Positions 16,763 through 26,776 of a stretch of DNA of 64,000 bases are shown one piece after another. The notes below the pieces were generated by a model. That model was not told the origin of the DNA and ran no database searches. It saw only the letters and a list, made by a program, of their open reading frames with translations. The DNA comes from an uncultured Alphaproteobacteria bacterium. Its GTDB lineage: Bacteria > Pseudomonadota > Alphaproteobacteria > UBA2966. Each line of letters opens with the position of its first letter. The stretch's first letter is position 1. Position numbers and translations under genes: made by a program. The stretch lies in NCBI GenBank assembly GCA_958295725.1, contig OY282368.1, positions 2,812,001 through 2,876,000 on the forward strand, written 5' to 3'.

Positions 16763-17358
16763 AGACGCCCCGCGCCGGTTCCCCGGATGACCGTCTTGAT
16801 CAGGCGGGCGGCCTCGTCGGAATCCCACTCGGCGGGGCCGATCAGGCGGCCGACGATCCGGCCCTCCCGGTCGAGGAGCACGCTGGTGGGCAGGCCGACG
16901 GCGCCGAGCCGGCGGGCGGACCGGGCGGAGGGATCGACGTGGACGCCGAGGCGCTCGGCGCCGATCTCCGCCAGAAACCTCGCGACCACGCCCGGACCCT
17001 TGCGGTCCTGCGACAGCGCGAGGACGGCGAAGTCCCCGCCGCCGAGGCGCGCCTGCAACCGGTCGAGCGACGGCATCTCGCGGCGGCAGGGGCCGCACCA
17101 CGTCGCCCAGAGATTGACAAGAACGAACTTGCCGCGAAAATCGGCCAGTCCGAGCTCGCGGCCCCGGGCGTCGACGAACGCGACGTCGGGCGCGGCCTTC
17201 GGAGGATCGAAGAAGGTGAAATTCCGCATCTCGCCGACGGCCAGCTCGCCGGGTTCGGGCGCGGCGCGTCCGGCGGACGCCGAGGCGAGCGATACGGCGA
17301 CCGCGAGGACCATCCCCCACGCGGCCGTCGAAATCCGTATCCTGGGACCGTGACTCAT
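16729..17358 (-). CDS. tlpA: Secreted TlpA-like thiol:disulfide oxidoreductase
   Basis: The 209-aa protein has an N-terminal signal peptide (hydrophobic residues about 12-32, cleavage near GRAA) and a thioredoxin fold with W87-C-G-P-C91. The cis-proline is in VGLPTSVLLDREGRIVGRLIG. Such periplasmic TlpA/ResA proteins reduce apocytochromes or other thiols. It is divergent from argH, a common arrangement in this group, and its 3' end overlaps hbdA. Confidence 0.9.
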   Translation of the reverse strand: MSHGPRIRISTAAWGMVLAVAVSLASASAGRAAPEPGELAVGEMRNFTFFDPPKAAPDVAFVDARGRELGLADFRGKFVLVNLWATWCGPCRREMPSLDRLQARLGGGDFAVLALSQDRKGPGVVARFLAEIGAERLGVHVDPSARSARRLGAVGLPTSVLLDREGRIVGRLIGPAEWDSDEAARLIKTVIRGTGAGRLYRVGVGGSLE

Positions 17359-17422
17359 GCGTAACGCGGTATGTGGCGAATGCGGCACCGTGGCCAACGC
17401 GGCGTAGAACCGAGGCGGCGTA

Positions 17423-18847
17423 ATGAACGATGACTCGACCGGCGCGTCAAGGGGGGGGCGGCCCCCCGGCGGGCCGTTGCGCGACCGCTTCGCCGACGAG
17501 CCACACGCGGTCATGGAGCGGATCAACGCCTCCATCGGCTTCGACCGGCGTCTCTACGCGCACGACATCGAGGCGTCGCGCGCGCACTGCGACATGCTGG
17601 TCGCGCGGCGGATAATTCCCGAAGCCGACGGCCGCGAGATCCTGAAGGGCCTCGACAAGATCGAGGAGGAGATCGCCTCGGGCGCGTTCGCCTTCTCCCC
17701 GGCCCTGGAAGACATCCACATGCACGTCGAGGCCCGTCTCACGGAACTGGTCGGGGACGCGGGCGGACGGCTCCACACCGCGCGGTCCCGCAACGACCAG
17801 GTCGCGACGGACCTCCGGCTCTGGGTCCGGGACGCCATCGACGAGACCCGGGCCGCGCTCGCGTCGCTGCAGGAAACGCTGCTGACCCGGGCCGGGGAGC
17901 ACGCGGCGACGATCATGCCCGGGTTCACGCACCTCCAGAGCGCCCAGCCCGTGACGCTGGGCCACCATCTCCTGGCGTATTTCGAGATGTTCGACCGCGA
18001 CCGCTCGCGGCTGGCCGACTGCCGCAGGCGCCTCAACCGGTGTCCATTGGGGTCCGGGGCGCTCGCCGGCACGTCGATCCCCATCGACCGGGACATGACG
18101 GCCGAGGCCCTGGGCTTCGACGGGCCGACCGCGAACTCCATGGACGCCGTCTCGGACCGCGACTTCGCGGTCGAGTTCCTGGCCTGCCTGTCGCTCGTCG
18201 CGGTGCACCTCTCGCGGATCGCGGAGGAGATCGTGCTGTGGTCGACGGCCCAGTTCGGGTTCGTCTCGTTGCCCGACGCGCTGGCGACCGGTTCCTCCAT
18301 GATGCCCCAGAAAAGGAACCCGGACGCGGCGGAGCTCGTGAGGGGCAAGGCGGGGCGCGTCGTCGGCGCCCTGAACGCGCTGCTGATCCTGTTGAAGGGT
18401 CTGCCGCTCACCTATTCGAAGGACATGCAGGAGGACAAGGAGCCCGTCTTCGACGCGGCGGACTCCGTATCGCTGTGCGTCGCCGCCGTGACGGCGATGG
18501 TCGCCGACATGACGGTCCACGCGGCGGCGATGGAAGACGCCGCAGGCCGGGGCCACGCGACGGCGACGGACCTGGCGGAATGGCTGGTCAAGGAACTGTC
18601 GATGCCCTTCCGCGAGGCGCATCGGACGACCGCGCGGATCGTGCGCCTCGCGGACTCGAAGGGAGTGGCCATCGGTGATCTGTCCCTCGACGAAATGCGG
18701 GGAATCGAACCGGGGATCGCCGCCGAGGCCATCGACGCTCTCGGCGTCCGGGATTCCGTGTCGAGCCGCGCCAGCCACGGCGGCGCGGCGCCCGAACGCG
18801 TTCGCCGGGCGGTCGACGAGGCCCGGCGGCGGCTGGCGGAAACGTGA
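17423..18847 (+). CDS. argH: Argininosuccinate lyase
   Basis: The 474-aa enzyme splits argininosuccinate to arginine and fumarate, the last step of arginine synthesis. The fumarase-superfamily signature [12 protein letters not shown] lies near residue 290, [17 protein letters not shown] near 116 and [16 protein letters not shown] near 169. The N-terminus is odd: the usual WGGRF opening is replaced by a glycine/proline-rich stretch coded by G and C runs (17451-17468), followed by [25 protein letters not shown] site precedes the ATG. The stop overlaps the next GTG (GTGA). Confidence 0.97.
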   Translation: MNDDSTGASRGGRPPGGPLRDRFADEPHAVMERINASIGFDRRLYAHDIEASRAHCDMLVARRIIPEADGREILKGLDKIEEEIASGAFAFSPALEDIHMHVEARLTELVGDAGGRLHTARSRNDQVATDLRLWVRDAIDETRAALASLQETLLTRAGEHAATIMPGFTHLQSAQPVTLGHHLLAYFEMFDRDRSRLADCRRRLNRCPLGSGALAGTSIPIDRDMTAEALGFDGPTANSMDAVSDRDFAVEFLACLSLVAVHLSRIAEEIVLWSTAQFGFVSLPDALATGSSMMPQKRNPDAAELVRGKAGRVVGALNALLILLKGLPLTYSKDMQEDKEPVFDAADSVSLCVAAVTAMVADMTVHAAAMEDAAGRGHATATDLAEWLVKELSMPFREAHRTTARIVRLADSKGVAIGDLSLDEMRGIEPGIAAEAIDALGVRDSVSSRASHGGAAPERVRRAVDEARRRLAET

Positions 18848-19122
18848 GCCGTCGTCCGGCGCGAGGGCTGTCGCTCCTCGTGGCCGCGGCCGTCGCCGCC
18901 GGCGTGCTGTCCGCGTGCGGCAAGAAGGGCGGGCTGGAACCGCCGCCGGCGAAGGAGGCGACGAAAACGACGTTGGACGAAGCCCCGCCCATGCCCCATG
19001 CTGACGGCCGGAGGACGGGACGAAGCTCCGAAGCCGGCGCACCGGGCGCCGGCGCGCCGTGGGTCGGCACGCCATGGATCACTTCGCATACCGCGACGGC
19101 GAGCTTTACGCCGAGGACGTAG
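18844..19122 (+). CDS. lptM: Small LptM-like lipoprotein
   Basis: The 92-aa product has a signal peptide with lipobox LSAC, the lipidated cysteine being residue 25, followed by [10 protein letters not shown], the hallmark of LptM (YifL). LptM helps mature the LptD translocon for lipopolysaccharide. Its place just upstream of lysA is conserved. The start GTG overlaps the argH stop. The last 16 codons run into lysA in another frame, so the native end may be as read or the C-terminus may be unconstrained. Confidence 0.85.
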   Translation: MSRRPARGLSLLVAAAVAAGVLSACGKKGGLEPPPAKEATKTTLDEAPPMPHADGRRTGRSSEAGAPGAGAPWVGTPWITSHTATASFTPRT

Positions 19123-20360
19123 CGGTCGCCCGGATCGCGGCGGCGGTGGGGACCCCGTTCTTCTGCTATTCGACGGCGACCCTGCGGCATCACTACAAGG
19201 TCTTCGGCGACGCGCTCGCAGGCCTCGACGCGACCGTCTGCTATGCCGTCAAGGCCAACGCCAACCTCGCCGTCATCCGCACCCTGGCATGGCTCGGCGC
19301 GGGCGCCGACGTCGTCTCGGGCGGCGAGCTGGAGCGCGCGCTGACGGCGGGCGTCGCGCCCGAAGGCATCGTCTTCTCGGGCGTCGGCAAGAGCCGGGAC
19401 GAGTTGGCCCTCGCTCTCGACGCCGGCATCGGCCAGTTCAACGTCGAGTCGGCGGACGAGCTCGCGTCGTTGTCCGGGCTCGCCGCCGCCAGGGGCGTCG
19501 CCGCCCGCGTCGCCGTCCGGGTCAACCCGGACGTCGACCCGAGGACGCACGAGAAGATCTCCACGGGCCGGCGCCGGGACAAGTTCGGCGTTCCCTGGCC
19601 CGACGCCCGCGGCGTCTACGCCCGCGCCGCCGCCCTGCCCGGCATCGAAATCGTCGGCGTGGCGGTGCACATCGGCTCCCAGATCGTGCGGTTGGAACCT
19701 TTCAGGGCGGCGTTCGAGAGGATCGTCGATATCGTCGGCGAGTTGCGCGCCGACGGCCACGACATCCGCCGTCTCGATCTCGGAGGCGGCCTCGGCGTGC
19801 CCTACGACGGCGAGACGCCGCCCAGCCCCGCCGAGTACGGCGAGATGGTCCGGGAAGTCACGTCGGGCATCGGTTGCGAACTCGTGTTCGAGCCCGGCCG
19901 GGTCATCGTCGGCAACGCCGGCGTGCTGGTGAGCCGCGTGCTCTACGTCAAGGACTCCGCGGGCCGCGCCGTCACGGTGCTCGACGCGGCCATGAACGAC
20001 CTGCTGCGGCCCAGCCTCTACGACGCGCGCCACGCGATCGCGCCGGCGCGGGAACCGGCCGCGGACGCCGAGCACCGGCCCATGGACATCGTCGGCCCGA
20101 TCTGCGAATCGGGCGACGTGTTCGCGCAAGGACGTCCCATGCCGCCGGTCGCCGCGGACGATCTGCTGTCGATCCGCACCGCCGGCGCCTATGGCGCCGT
20201 CATGTCGTCGAACTACAACAGCCGTCCGCTGGCCGCCGAGGTCCTGGTCGACGGCGACGCGTTCGAGATCGTGCGCCGGCGCCAGACCACGGCCGAGATG
20301 CTCGCCCTGGAGCGAATGCCCTCGTGGCTCGACGGCGGCCGGGACAGGGGCGCCGCGTGA
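19074..20360 (+). CDS. lysA: Diaminopimelate decarboxylase
   Basis: The 428-aa PLP enzyme makes L-lysine from meso-diaminopimelate. The PLP lysine is K60 in YAVKANAN; GGGLGVPY near residue 240 binds phosphate, and GPICESGDVF (cysteine near 344) supplies the active-site cysteine from the partner subunit. The ending YNSRPLAAEVLVDG is typical. ATG 19074 is chosen because [16 protein letters not shown] is the usual opening; a GTG five codons earlier is open too. The stop overlaps the next GTG (GTGA). Confidence 0.97.
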   Translation: MDHFAYRDGELYAEDVAVARIAAAVGTPFFCYSTATLRHHYKVFGDALAGLDATVCYAVKANANLAVIRTLAWLGAGADVVSGGELERALTAGVAPEGIVFSGVGKSRDELALALDAGIGQFNVESADELASLSGLAAARGVAARVAVRVNPDVDPRTHEKISTGRRRDKFGVPWPDARGVYARAAALPGIEIVGVAVHIGSQIVRLEPFRAAFERIVDIVGELRADGHDIRRLDLGGGLGVPYDGETPPSPAEYGEMVREVTSGIGCELVFEPGRVIVGNAGVLVSRVLYVKDSAGRAVTVLDAAMNDLLRPSLYDARHAIAPAREPAADAEHRPMDIVGPICESGDVFAQGRPMPPVAADDLLSIRTAGAYGAVMSSNYNSRPLAAEVLVDGDAFEIVRRRQTTAEMLALERMPSWLDGGRDRGAA

Positions 20361-22891
20361 ACCCCGGACCGCCAACGGACGGCGAAATCGGCGCGCTCGA
20401 CCGCCGCCGGCTGGGGCGCAAGCTCGCGCTGGCCCGCGCCGCGGCGTTCTGGGAGCGGTTATGGCCCGCGCTGTGGCCCGCCGCGGGAGTCGCCGGCCTG
20501 TTCGTCGCGCTGTCCCTGCTGGACGTCTGGGCGTCGGTCGGCGGCTGGGCCCACCTCGCCGCCCTGCTCCTGTTCGCCGGCGCCTTCGGCGCGGCGCTGT
20601 GGCGCGGACTGTCGGGCCTGTCGTTTCCCGATCGCGGGGACGCCCGGAGACGCCTCGAGACGCCCGGGGCGCGTGCCGCGGGCGGCGCGCCCCCCGATGG
20701 ATCGCTCCACCGGCCGCTGACCGCCCTCGAGGATACCCTGGCGACGGGCGGCGGCGACGAAGGCGCGCGCGAGCTCTGGCGCCTTCATCGCCGCCGGGCG
20801 CTCGCCGCCGCTCGCGGGCTTCGGATCGGCCTCCCCAGTCCCGGCCTGGCCCGGTCCGACACGCTGGCGCTGCGCGCCGTCGTGGTCCTGCTGCTGGTCG
20901 TCGCGGTCGCGGCGGCGGGCGGCGAGTCGTGGCGGCGCCTCGCGTCGGGCATGGCTCCCAGCTTCGCCGACGACCGGGTCGCCGCCGCCGCCGTCGAGGC
21001 CTGGATCTCGCCACCAGCGTACACCGGTCTCCCGCCGGTCCTGCTCGAATCGTCCGGGTCCGAACCGCCCACGCCGGCGGATCCGGAGGCGTCCGGGTCC
21101 TTGGAGACCGTCCGGATTCCCGCGGGCAGCGAGATCCTCGCGAAGGTCAGCGGCGGCGGGGGACCGCCGGTCCTCGACCTCGACGGGCGCGCGATTCCGT
21201 TCGCCACGGTCGAACCCGAAGTCTACGAGCTCCGGGCCGCCGTCGACTCCGCGCGGCGCATGGCCATCGGCCAACCGGACCGCGAGCTCGGCGCCTGGAA
21301 GCTGGATATCGCGCCCGACCTGGCCCCGACGGCCGCGTTCCAGGGGCAACCCGCCGGCACCCGGCGCGCGGCCCTCAGGGTCGATTACAGCGCCGAGGAC
21401 GACTACGGACTGGCCGCCGTGACGCTGGAGATCCGCCTGGCCGCGACCGGCCGGCTGCACGAGATCGAGTTCGTCCTCCCCGGCCCCGACGTCAGGGCCC
21501 ACGAAGATACCGTATACCGGGATCTGACGCCCCACGCCTGGGCGGGACTGCCCGTGCGCCTGCGCCTGCGCGCCGACGACCGGACGGGGCGGTCGGGGTT
21601 CAGCGAAACGTTCGACATGACGCTGCCCGAGCGACAATTCCGGCACCCGGCGGCCAAGGCCGTCGTCGAGCAGCGCAAGCGCCTCGCCTCGGAGCCCGGC
21701 GCCCTCCAGGACATCGCCCGGGCGCTCGGCGCGATCGCGGCCGAGGTCGCCGCGGGGGCCGCCGAACGCCGCGGCGACTATGCCGCTTTCCTCGCGTTGA
21801 ACTCGGCGCGCCGGCGGCTGGAGCGCGGCGCGGCGCCGGGCGGGAGCGAGGAAGGAGTCGTGAACGACGTGCGGCAGATGCTGTGGGATACGGCGCTGCG
21901 CATCGAGGACGGCGCGTTGTCCGTCTCCGAGCGCGAAGTCCGCGCGCTCGAGCAGGCGCTGCTCGAGGCATTGGCCCGAGACGCGCCTTCCCACGAGATC
22001 GAGCGCCTGATGAACGAACTGCGGGAGGCGCTCGATCGATACCTGCAGGCGCTGACGCAACAGGCTCTCCGGGCGGGGGAAGACACCGCCGAGCTTCGGG
22101 GGACGGAGAGCGATGCCCTGTCGCTCACCCGCGACGACCTGCAACGCCTGCTGGACCGGGCCCGCGAGTTGAGCCGCACGGGTTCCAGGGACGCGGCGCG
22201 GGAGCTGCTGTCGCAGCTGCGCGGGATCCTCGAGAACCTTCGCGCCGGCGTCATGTCCGATCGCCAGCGGGACGCCCGGCGGCGGGGCCAGCGGACTCTC
22301 CGGGACCTGGGCGATCTGATGATGCGCCAGCAGCAACTCCTGGACCGGAGCTTTCGGCGGACCCAGCGCGGGATGCAAGGCGCGGACGATCCGCCGGGTT
22401 CGGACCAGCGTGGGGCGCGGACCGTGCCGGACGCACGGGCGGATGCCCGCGCTCAGGATTCGCTGCGCCGCATGTTGGGCGAGATCATGCGGCGGCTGGG
22501 AGAGAACGACGGAGACATCCCCGAGGCGCTCGGAGAGGGCGAGTTGTCGATGCGGGCGGCGCGCGAGGCGTTGTCGCGCGGCCGCGACGACGAGGCGATC
22601 GGCCCTCAGACCAGGGCGCTGGACCGGTTGCGGGAGGGCGCCGGCGCGATCATGCAACGGATGCTGAGCGATATCGGCATGGACGACGGACCCATGGGCA
22701 ACGACGTCGACCCTCTCGGCCGGCCCATGCCGGGCGCGAGCGTCGGCCCCGGCGACGACGTCGAGGTCCCCGACAAGGCATCGTTGCGGAAGGCCGACGA
22801 GATCCTAGGCGAGCTGCGCCGGCGCGCCGGCCAGCGCACCCGGCCGCGGCCCGAGCTCGACTACATCGACCGGCTGCTCAGGAGGTTCTGA
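20357..22891 (+). CDS. TIGR02302/DUF4175 membrane protein
   Basis: The 844-aa protein belongs to a family found almost only in alphaproteobacteria; its function is unknown. Two membrane helices lie near residues 35-80 and a third near 172-195 (VVVLLLVVAVAAAG). A middle domain with WISPPAYTGLPP starts near 215, and the last third is long, charged and helical, rich in R, E, Q and L (coiled-coil like). It follows lysA in many relatives. The GTG start overlaps the lysA stop. Confidence 0.85.
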   Translation: MNPGPPTDGEIGALDRRRLGRKLALARAAAFWERLWPALWPAAGVAGLFVALSLLDVWASVGGWAHLAALLLFAGAFGAALWRGLSGLSFPDRGDARRRLETPGARAAGGAPPDGSLHRPLTALEDTLATGGGDEGARELWRLHRRRALAAARGLRIGLPSPGLARSDTLALRAVVVLLLVVAVAAAGGESWRRLASGMAPSFADDRVAAAAVEAWISPPAYTGLPPVLLESSGSEPPTPADPEASGSLETVRIPAGSEILAKVSGGGGPPVLDLDGRAIPFATVEPEVYELRAAVDSARRMAIGQPDRELGAWKLDIAPDLAPTAAFQGQPAGTRRAALRVDYSAEDDYGLAAVTLEIRLAATGRLHEIEFVLPGPDVRAHEDTVYRDLTPHAWAGLPVRLRLRADDRTGRSGFSETFDMTLPERQFRHPAAKAVVEQRKRLASEPGALQDIARALGAIAAEVAAGAAERRGDYAAFLALNSARRRLERGAAPGGSEEGVVNDVRQMLWDTALRIEDGALSVSEREVRALEQALLEALARDAPSHEIERLMNELREALDRYLQALTQQALRAGEDTAELRGTESDALSLTRDDLQRLLDRARELSRTGSRDAARELLSQLRGILENLRAGVMSDRQRDARRRGQRTLRDLGDLMMRQQQLLDRSFRRTQRGMQGADDPPGSDQRGARTVPDARADARAQDSLRRMLGEIMRRLGENDGDIPEALGEGELSMRAAREALSRGRDDEAIGPQTRALDRLREGAGAIMQRMLSDIGMDDGPMGNDVDPLGRPMPGASVGPGDDVEVPDKASLRKADEILGELRRRAGQRTRPRPELDYIDRLLRRF

Positions 22892-22895
22892 CGTC

Positions 22896-22917
22896 TTGTT
22901 GGCGATTTGTTGGCGAT
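22896..22917 (+). repeat. 11-bp direct repeat pair after the DUF4175 gene
   Basis: TTGTTGGCGAT occurs twice head to tail just after the stop codon, in a 206-bp gap (22892-23097) with no convincing gene or terminator. The role, if any, is unknown. Confidence 0.4.
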
Positions 22918-23097
22918 CGCACCCCGCGTCACGACGGGGAATCCGCTGGACAAGCAGGAGCCGGTTTGCGCGAACGCGCGGCGAGGCCGGAAGGACGCTG
23001 CCGGGAGATTTGCGCGGGGACGTTGCCGGCAAGCGTACCGCATGACGGCGCGCGGACGCGGAACCCACCATCCGATGCTTCCGCGCCCGAAGGCCCG

Positions 23098-23673
23098 TCA
23101 CCGTGGCGCCGATGCCGACCCGCCGCCCTCGGGCGGGGGACCGTCGAGGACTCCGATGAAGGGCAGTTCCCGGTAGAGGTTCGCGTGGTCGAGTCCGTAG
23201 CCGACGAGGAATTCGTCGGAACACCGGAAGCCGAAGAAGTCCGCCTCGATCCGCCGCGCCCGCCGCACCCGCTTGCTCAGGAGGACGCAGAGCCTCACCC
23301 GGCGCGCCCCGGCCTGCAGCAGCCGGTCCCGGGCGAAGGAGAGGGTCCGGCCCGAATCGAGGATATCGTCGACGAGCAGGACATCGCGCCCTTCCACCGG
23401 GTCGGCGAGGTCGCGGATCACTCCGACCCGTCCAGAACTCTCCATTCCCGCGCCGTAGCTCGAAATCTGCATGAAATCGACCCGGGGCCGCGCCCCGGCG
23501 CGATGGAGCGCCCGCATCAGGTCGGCGGTGAACACGAAACTTCCCTTGAGGATGGCCACCATGAAAAGGTCGTCCCCGCCCCGACCGGCCACGTCCCGCG
23601 CGATCCGGTCGACGCGCGCCGCGATCTCGGTCTCGCCGAAGAGGGGACGCACACGGCCTGTGGGCGCAGTCAC
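23098..23673 (-). CDS. hpt: Hypoxanthine phosphoribosyltransferase
   Basis: The 191-aa salvage enzyme converts hypoxanthine or guanine with PRPP to the nucleotide. The PRPP loop VLLVDDILDSGRT is at residues 98-110, ILKGSFVFTADLMRAL near 41-56, and DFFGFRCSDEFLVGYGLDHANLYRELP carries the purine-binding end, quoted here in part as FRCSDEFLVGYGLD. The GTG at 23673 is the only suitable start. It lies downstream of the DUF3426 gene on the same strand. Confidence 0.95.
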   Translation of the reverse strand: MTAPTGRVRPLFGETEIAARVDRIARDVAGRGGDDLFMVAILKGSFVFTADLMRALHRAGARPRVDFMQISSYGAGMESSGRVGVIRDLADPVEGRDVLLVDDILDSGRTLSFARDRLLQAGARRVRLCVLLSKRVRRARRIEADFFGFRCSDEFLVGYGLDHANLYRELPFIGVLDGPPPEGGGSASAPR

Positions 23674-23726
23674 CCGGAGGTATCCCCGGAAGTCGCGCCG
23701 AACGCGGGACGGTCCATCGAGACGCC

Positions 23727-24482
23727 TCAGCCCGCCTCGCCCCCGGTGAAAGTGATCTGGAAGTTCCGCATGCCTTCCGGAGGATTCGGCACCCGCTCGT
23801 CGAACGGCCTCGTCTCGCCCGGCGCCAGTTCGCCGAGGGTCGTCGAGAACGTCCAGCTGTAGATATCTTTCTGGGCGGCGTCGAACAGACTTCCCCGGAG
23901 CACGGGCACGAGCCGGGGCCGGGACGAGACGTTCACGACCTCGCCCCTGATGACGAGGACCTCGGTGTTGCCGTCGCGCTTCTGGACTCCCTCGGTGCGG
24001 AGCTCCAGCCCGAAGCCGGGCTCGGGAGCGAGGCCGATCTTCTCGTAGAGCATCGACGCCGGCGGCCACATGTCGATGATCGTGTCGCGGGCGACGAAGC
24101 CGCCCCCGAGGGCGACCGCGACGATGGCGACGACCGCGGTCCACCCGATCGTCGAGCCGCGGCCCCCGCCGCGATGCCGCGGAGGCCGGTATGCCGGATC
24201 CCGGTGCCCCCCGACCTGGACGTCGAGACCGTCCCCGCCCGGCGCCTCGCTCCCGACGCTCTCGAAGCCGGGAACACCGACATCGCCGCCGTCGGCGTCG
24301 TCCGGTTCGGGGACGTCCGGCGCCGATGGCTCGACCGCCTCGACCCGCTTCGGGATGTCCTCGGGGGGCATCTCCTTCCAGGTATGGGCGCACTCGCCGC
24401 AGCGGACGGTTCGCCCGTTCGGCAGCAGGGCGTCGGGATCGACGTTGAAGCGCGCCTCACACGAAGGGCAAGTCAGTATCAT
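23727..24482 (-). CDS. MJ0042-type zinc-ribbon protein with DUF3426 domain
   Basis: The 251-aa protein has a zinc ribbon with C5-x2-C8 and C28-x2-C31 (MILTCPSCEARFNV, VRCGECAHTW), a disordered acidic and proline-rich linker, one membrane helix near 112-131 and a C-terminal extracytoplasmic DUF3426 domain ending in FQITFTGGEAG. Its role is unknown. It is divergent from ftsE, a conserved neighbourhood in alphaproteobacteria. Confidence 0.88.
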   Translation of the reverse strand: MILTCPSCEARFNVDPDALLPNGRTVRCGECAHTWKEMPPEDIPKRVEAVEPSAPDVPEPDDADGGDVGVPGFESVGSEAPGGDGLDVQVGGHRDPAYRPPRHRGGGRGSTIGWTAVVAIVAVALGGGFVARDTIIDMWPPASMLYEKIGLAPEPGFGLELRTEGVQKRDGNTEVLVIRGEVVNVSSRPRLVPVLRGSLFDAAQKDIYSWTFSTTLGELAPGETRPFDERVPNPPEGMRNFQITFTGGEAG

Positions 24483-24618
24483 TCCACAATCCCGTGGCCT
24501 CGGAACGCTCCCTTATAGGTACTCGCGGAATGCCGGGCAAGGTCGTCCGATCCCACTGGACGCCGGGTTACCCCTATGGAATCCTTCGTTTTCCGGCCGT
24601 CGTCGGAGCCGTTCACGC

Positions 24619-25323
24619 ATGGCGGGAGCGAACCATTTGGTCCGTTTCGAGAATGTCGGCCTGCGCTACGGGGACGAACCCGAGGTGTTGCGCGACATCA
24701 CCTTCCATCTGGGGCCCGGTTCCTACCATTTCCTGACTGGATCGAGCGGCGCCGGAAAGACGTCCCTGCTGCGCCTGATGTATCTCGCCCACCGGCCCTC
24801 CCGCGGCCTTGTCTCGGTCCTCGACCGCGACGTGGCGATGATGCCGCGCGACGAGCTGCCGGGCCTGCGCCGCCGTATCGGCGTGATCTTCCAGAACTTC
24901 CGGCTTCTCGATCATCTCTCGGCCGTGGACAACGTGGCGTTGCCGTTGCGGATCGCCGGGGGCCCCAAGGACGTGATCCGGGAACAGGCGGCGGAGCTCC
25001 TGACCTGGGTCGGCCTCGGAGACCTTCTCGACGCGCCGCCCCGGACGCTGTCCGACGGCGAGAAGCAACGGGTCGCCATCGCACGCGCCGTGATCAACCG
25101 GCCCAGCCTGCTGCTCGCGGACGAACCCACCGGCAGTGTCGACCACAACCAAGGTAGCCGCATCCTTCGCCTGTTCGAGGAGCTCAACAAGATCGGCACC
25201 ACGGTGGTGCTGGCCACGCACGACCGGACCATCGTCGAGCGCCATGCGCATCCCGTCTTGCATCTCGAGCGGGGAACACTGTCGGTCCACCGCAATGCCG
25301 GCGCGGCCAAGGGCGGGACGTAG
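24619..25323 (+). CDS. ftsE: Cell division ATP-binding protein FtsE
   Basis: The 234-aa ABC ATPase drives FtsX to activate septal peptidoglycan hydrolases. Walker A is GSSGAGKT (41-48), the FtsE-type segment VIFQNFRLLDHLSAVDNVAL follows, the signature is LSDGEKQRVAIARA and Walker B LLLADEPTG. ATG 24619 starts at the first conserved residues. The stop is followed directly by the ftsX ATG. Confidence 0.96.
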   Translation: MAGANHLVRFENVGLRYGDEPEVLRDITFHLGPGSYHFLTGSSGAGKTSLLRLMYLAHRPSRGLVSVLDRDVAMMPRDELPGLRRRIGVIFQNFRLLDHLSAVDNVALPLRIAGGPKDVIREQAAELLTWVGLGDLLDAPPRTLSDGEKQRVAIARAVINRPSLLLADEPTGSVDHNQGSRILRLFEELNKIGTTVVLATHDRTIVERHAHPVLHLERGTLSVHRNAGAAKGGT

Positions 25324-26211
25324 ATGTTCGCCTGGCGCGCCGACCTCGCTCCGGACCGGGACGGATCGAGCCGCTTTCTTCCCTGGATCATCGCGCTGAT
25401 GGTCTATCTGGCCGGGCTGGCGCTCGCCGCCACGATGGTTCTGGAACAGATCGCCGGTCGCTGGAGCGCAAGCCTCCGGGGTTCCGTCACCGTGGTCGTC
25501 GAACCCTCCGTCAGGGACGGTGGCGCGGACATCGACGCGCGGGTCGAAGCCGCGCTGGGCGTCATCCGGACGACCCCCGGCGTGCTGTCCGCGGCACCCC
25601 TGACGATGGACGATCTCGCCAGCCTCGTCGAGCCCTGGCTCGGCGAGGACCTGCTCTCCATGGGCCTTCCGATCCCGCGGTTGATCGACGTCGCGCTGGA
25701 CGGCGACGGCGGCCTCGATCTCGCGGGTCTGGCCGAACGCCTGGAAACCGCGGCGCCCGGGTCGCGGATCGACGACCACAAGATCTGGCTGCGGAAGGTG
25801 CTCCGTCTGGCGCACGCGGTCGAGCTGACCGCCGTCGTCGTCGTGGCGCTGATCGCGCTCGCCGCCGCCGCCACGGTCATGTTCGCGACCCGGACCGGCC
25901 TCGCCGTCCAGCGCGACGTGATCGAGGTGCTGCACCTGATCGGGGCCCGCGACTCCTATGTCGCGCGCCAGTTCCAGGGGAAGGCCGCGTCTCTGGCGCT
26001 ACGGGGCGGTCTGTTGGGCTTGACGCTCACCGGCGTCACGGTCACGGCCCTGTGGCTGGCCGCCCGTGATCTCGAAGGCTCGCTGCCGCCGGCGGTGCGG
26101 TTGGCCCCGCCGTTCCTGACCGGTCTCGCCGCCCTGCCGCTCGCCGCCGCCGCCATCGCGTCGATTACCGCGCGCGTGACCGTGATGCGGTTCCTCGCGC
26201 GGATGCTCTAG
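25324..26211 (+). CDS. ftsX: Cell division membrane protein FtsX
   Basis: The 295-aa partner of FtsE has four membrane helices: near residues 20-40, 160-185 (VVVVALIALAAAATVMFAT), 222-245 and 262-285. The periplasmic loop between helices 1 and 2 carries the FtsX pattern of alternating strands. It starts one base after the ftsE stop, so the two are surely cotranscribed. Confidence 0.94.
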   Translation: MFAWRADLAPDRDGSSRFLPWIIALMVYLAGLALAATMVLEQIAGRWSASLRGSVTVVVEPSVRDGGADIDARVEAALGVIRTTPGVLSAAPLTMDDLASLVEPWLGEDLLSMGLPIPRLIDVALDGDGGLDLAGLAERLETAAPGSRIDDHKIWLRKVLRLAHAVELTAVVVVALIALAAAATVMFATRTGLAVQRDVIEVLHLIGARDSYVARQFQGKAASLALRGGLLGLTLTGVTVTALWLAARDLEGSLPPAVRLAPPFLTGLAALPLAAAAIASITARVTVMRFLARML

Positions 26212-26230
26212 GGCCTGTTGCGGGGACGCC

Positions 26231-26776
26231 ATGCTCGTGCTGCTGGATCGCGACGGCGTGCTCAACGAGGAACGCGACGACCACGTCAAGTCGCCCGGCG
26301 AGCTGGCGATGATCGACGGCTCGGCGGAGGCCGTCGCCGACCTGAACGCGGCCGGTCACCGGGTCGTGCTGGTCACCAATCAATCGGCGGTCGGCCGGGG
26401 CGTGATCTCCCGCGAGATGCTCGACCGTATCCATGATGCACTCAGGGACGAGCTCGCGCGGGCGGGCGGGCGGCTCGACGACATCTTCTTTTGCGCCGAC
26501 CCGCCCTGGGCCGCCACGGAGCGGCGCAAGCCCGGCCCCGGGATGCTGCGCGAGGCGTTGTCCCGATACCGCGCGGCGGCTGGCGAGACGCCGATGATCG
26601 GGGATTCCCTGCGCGACCTCCGGGCCGCTGCGGCCGCGGGTTGCCGCCGGGTCCTCGTACGCACGGGCAATGGCGCCGCGACCCAGGCGCGAGGTTTGCC
26701 GGGGGACGTCCTGCCGGTCGCGGTCCATGAGAACCTGCGCGGTGCCGTCGACGCGCTGCTGAGGGACGGGCCGTGA
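26231..26776 (+). CDS. gmhB: HAD-family D-glycero-heptose bisphosphate phosphatase (GmhB-like)
   Basis: The 181-aa phosphatase has the HAD motif DRDGVLNE (D6, D8), VTNQSAVGRGVIS and GDSLRDLRAAAAAGC. GmhB removes the C7 phosphate during LPS heptose synthesis. The zinc-binding loop usual in GmhB has several cysteines and a histidine; here it reads FFCADPPWAATERRKPGPG with one cysteine only, so zinc is probably lost. A related histidinol-phosphatase role is possible. The next gene overlaps (GTGA). Confidence 0.8.
   Translation: MLVLLDRDGVLNEERDDHVKSPGELAMIDGSAEAVADLNAAGHRVVLVTNQSAVGRGVISREMLDRIHDALRDELARAGGRLDDIFFCADPPWAATERRKPGPGMLREALSRYRAAAGETPMIGDSLRDLRAAAAAGCRRVLVRTGNGAATQARGLPGDVLPVAVHENLRGAVDALLRDGP

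Noticed and set aside
18588..21014. 808-codon minus frame opposite lysA and argH
   Set aside because: Arginine/proline-rich shadow of conserved genes without any domain.
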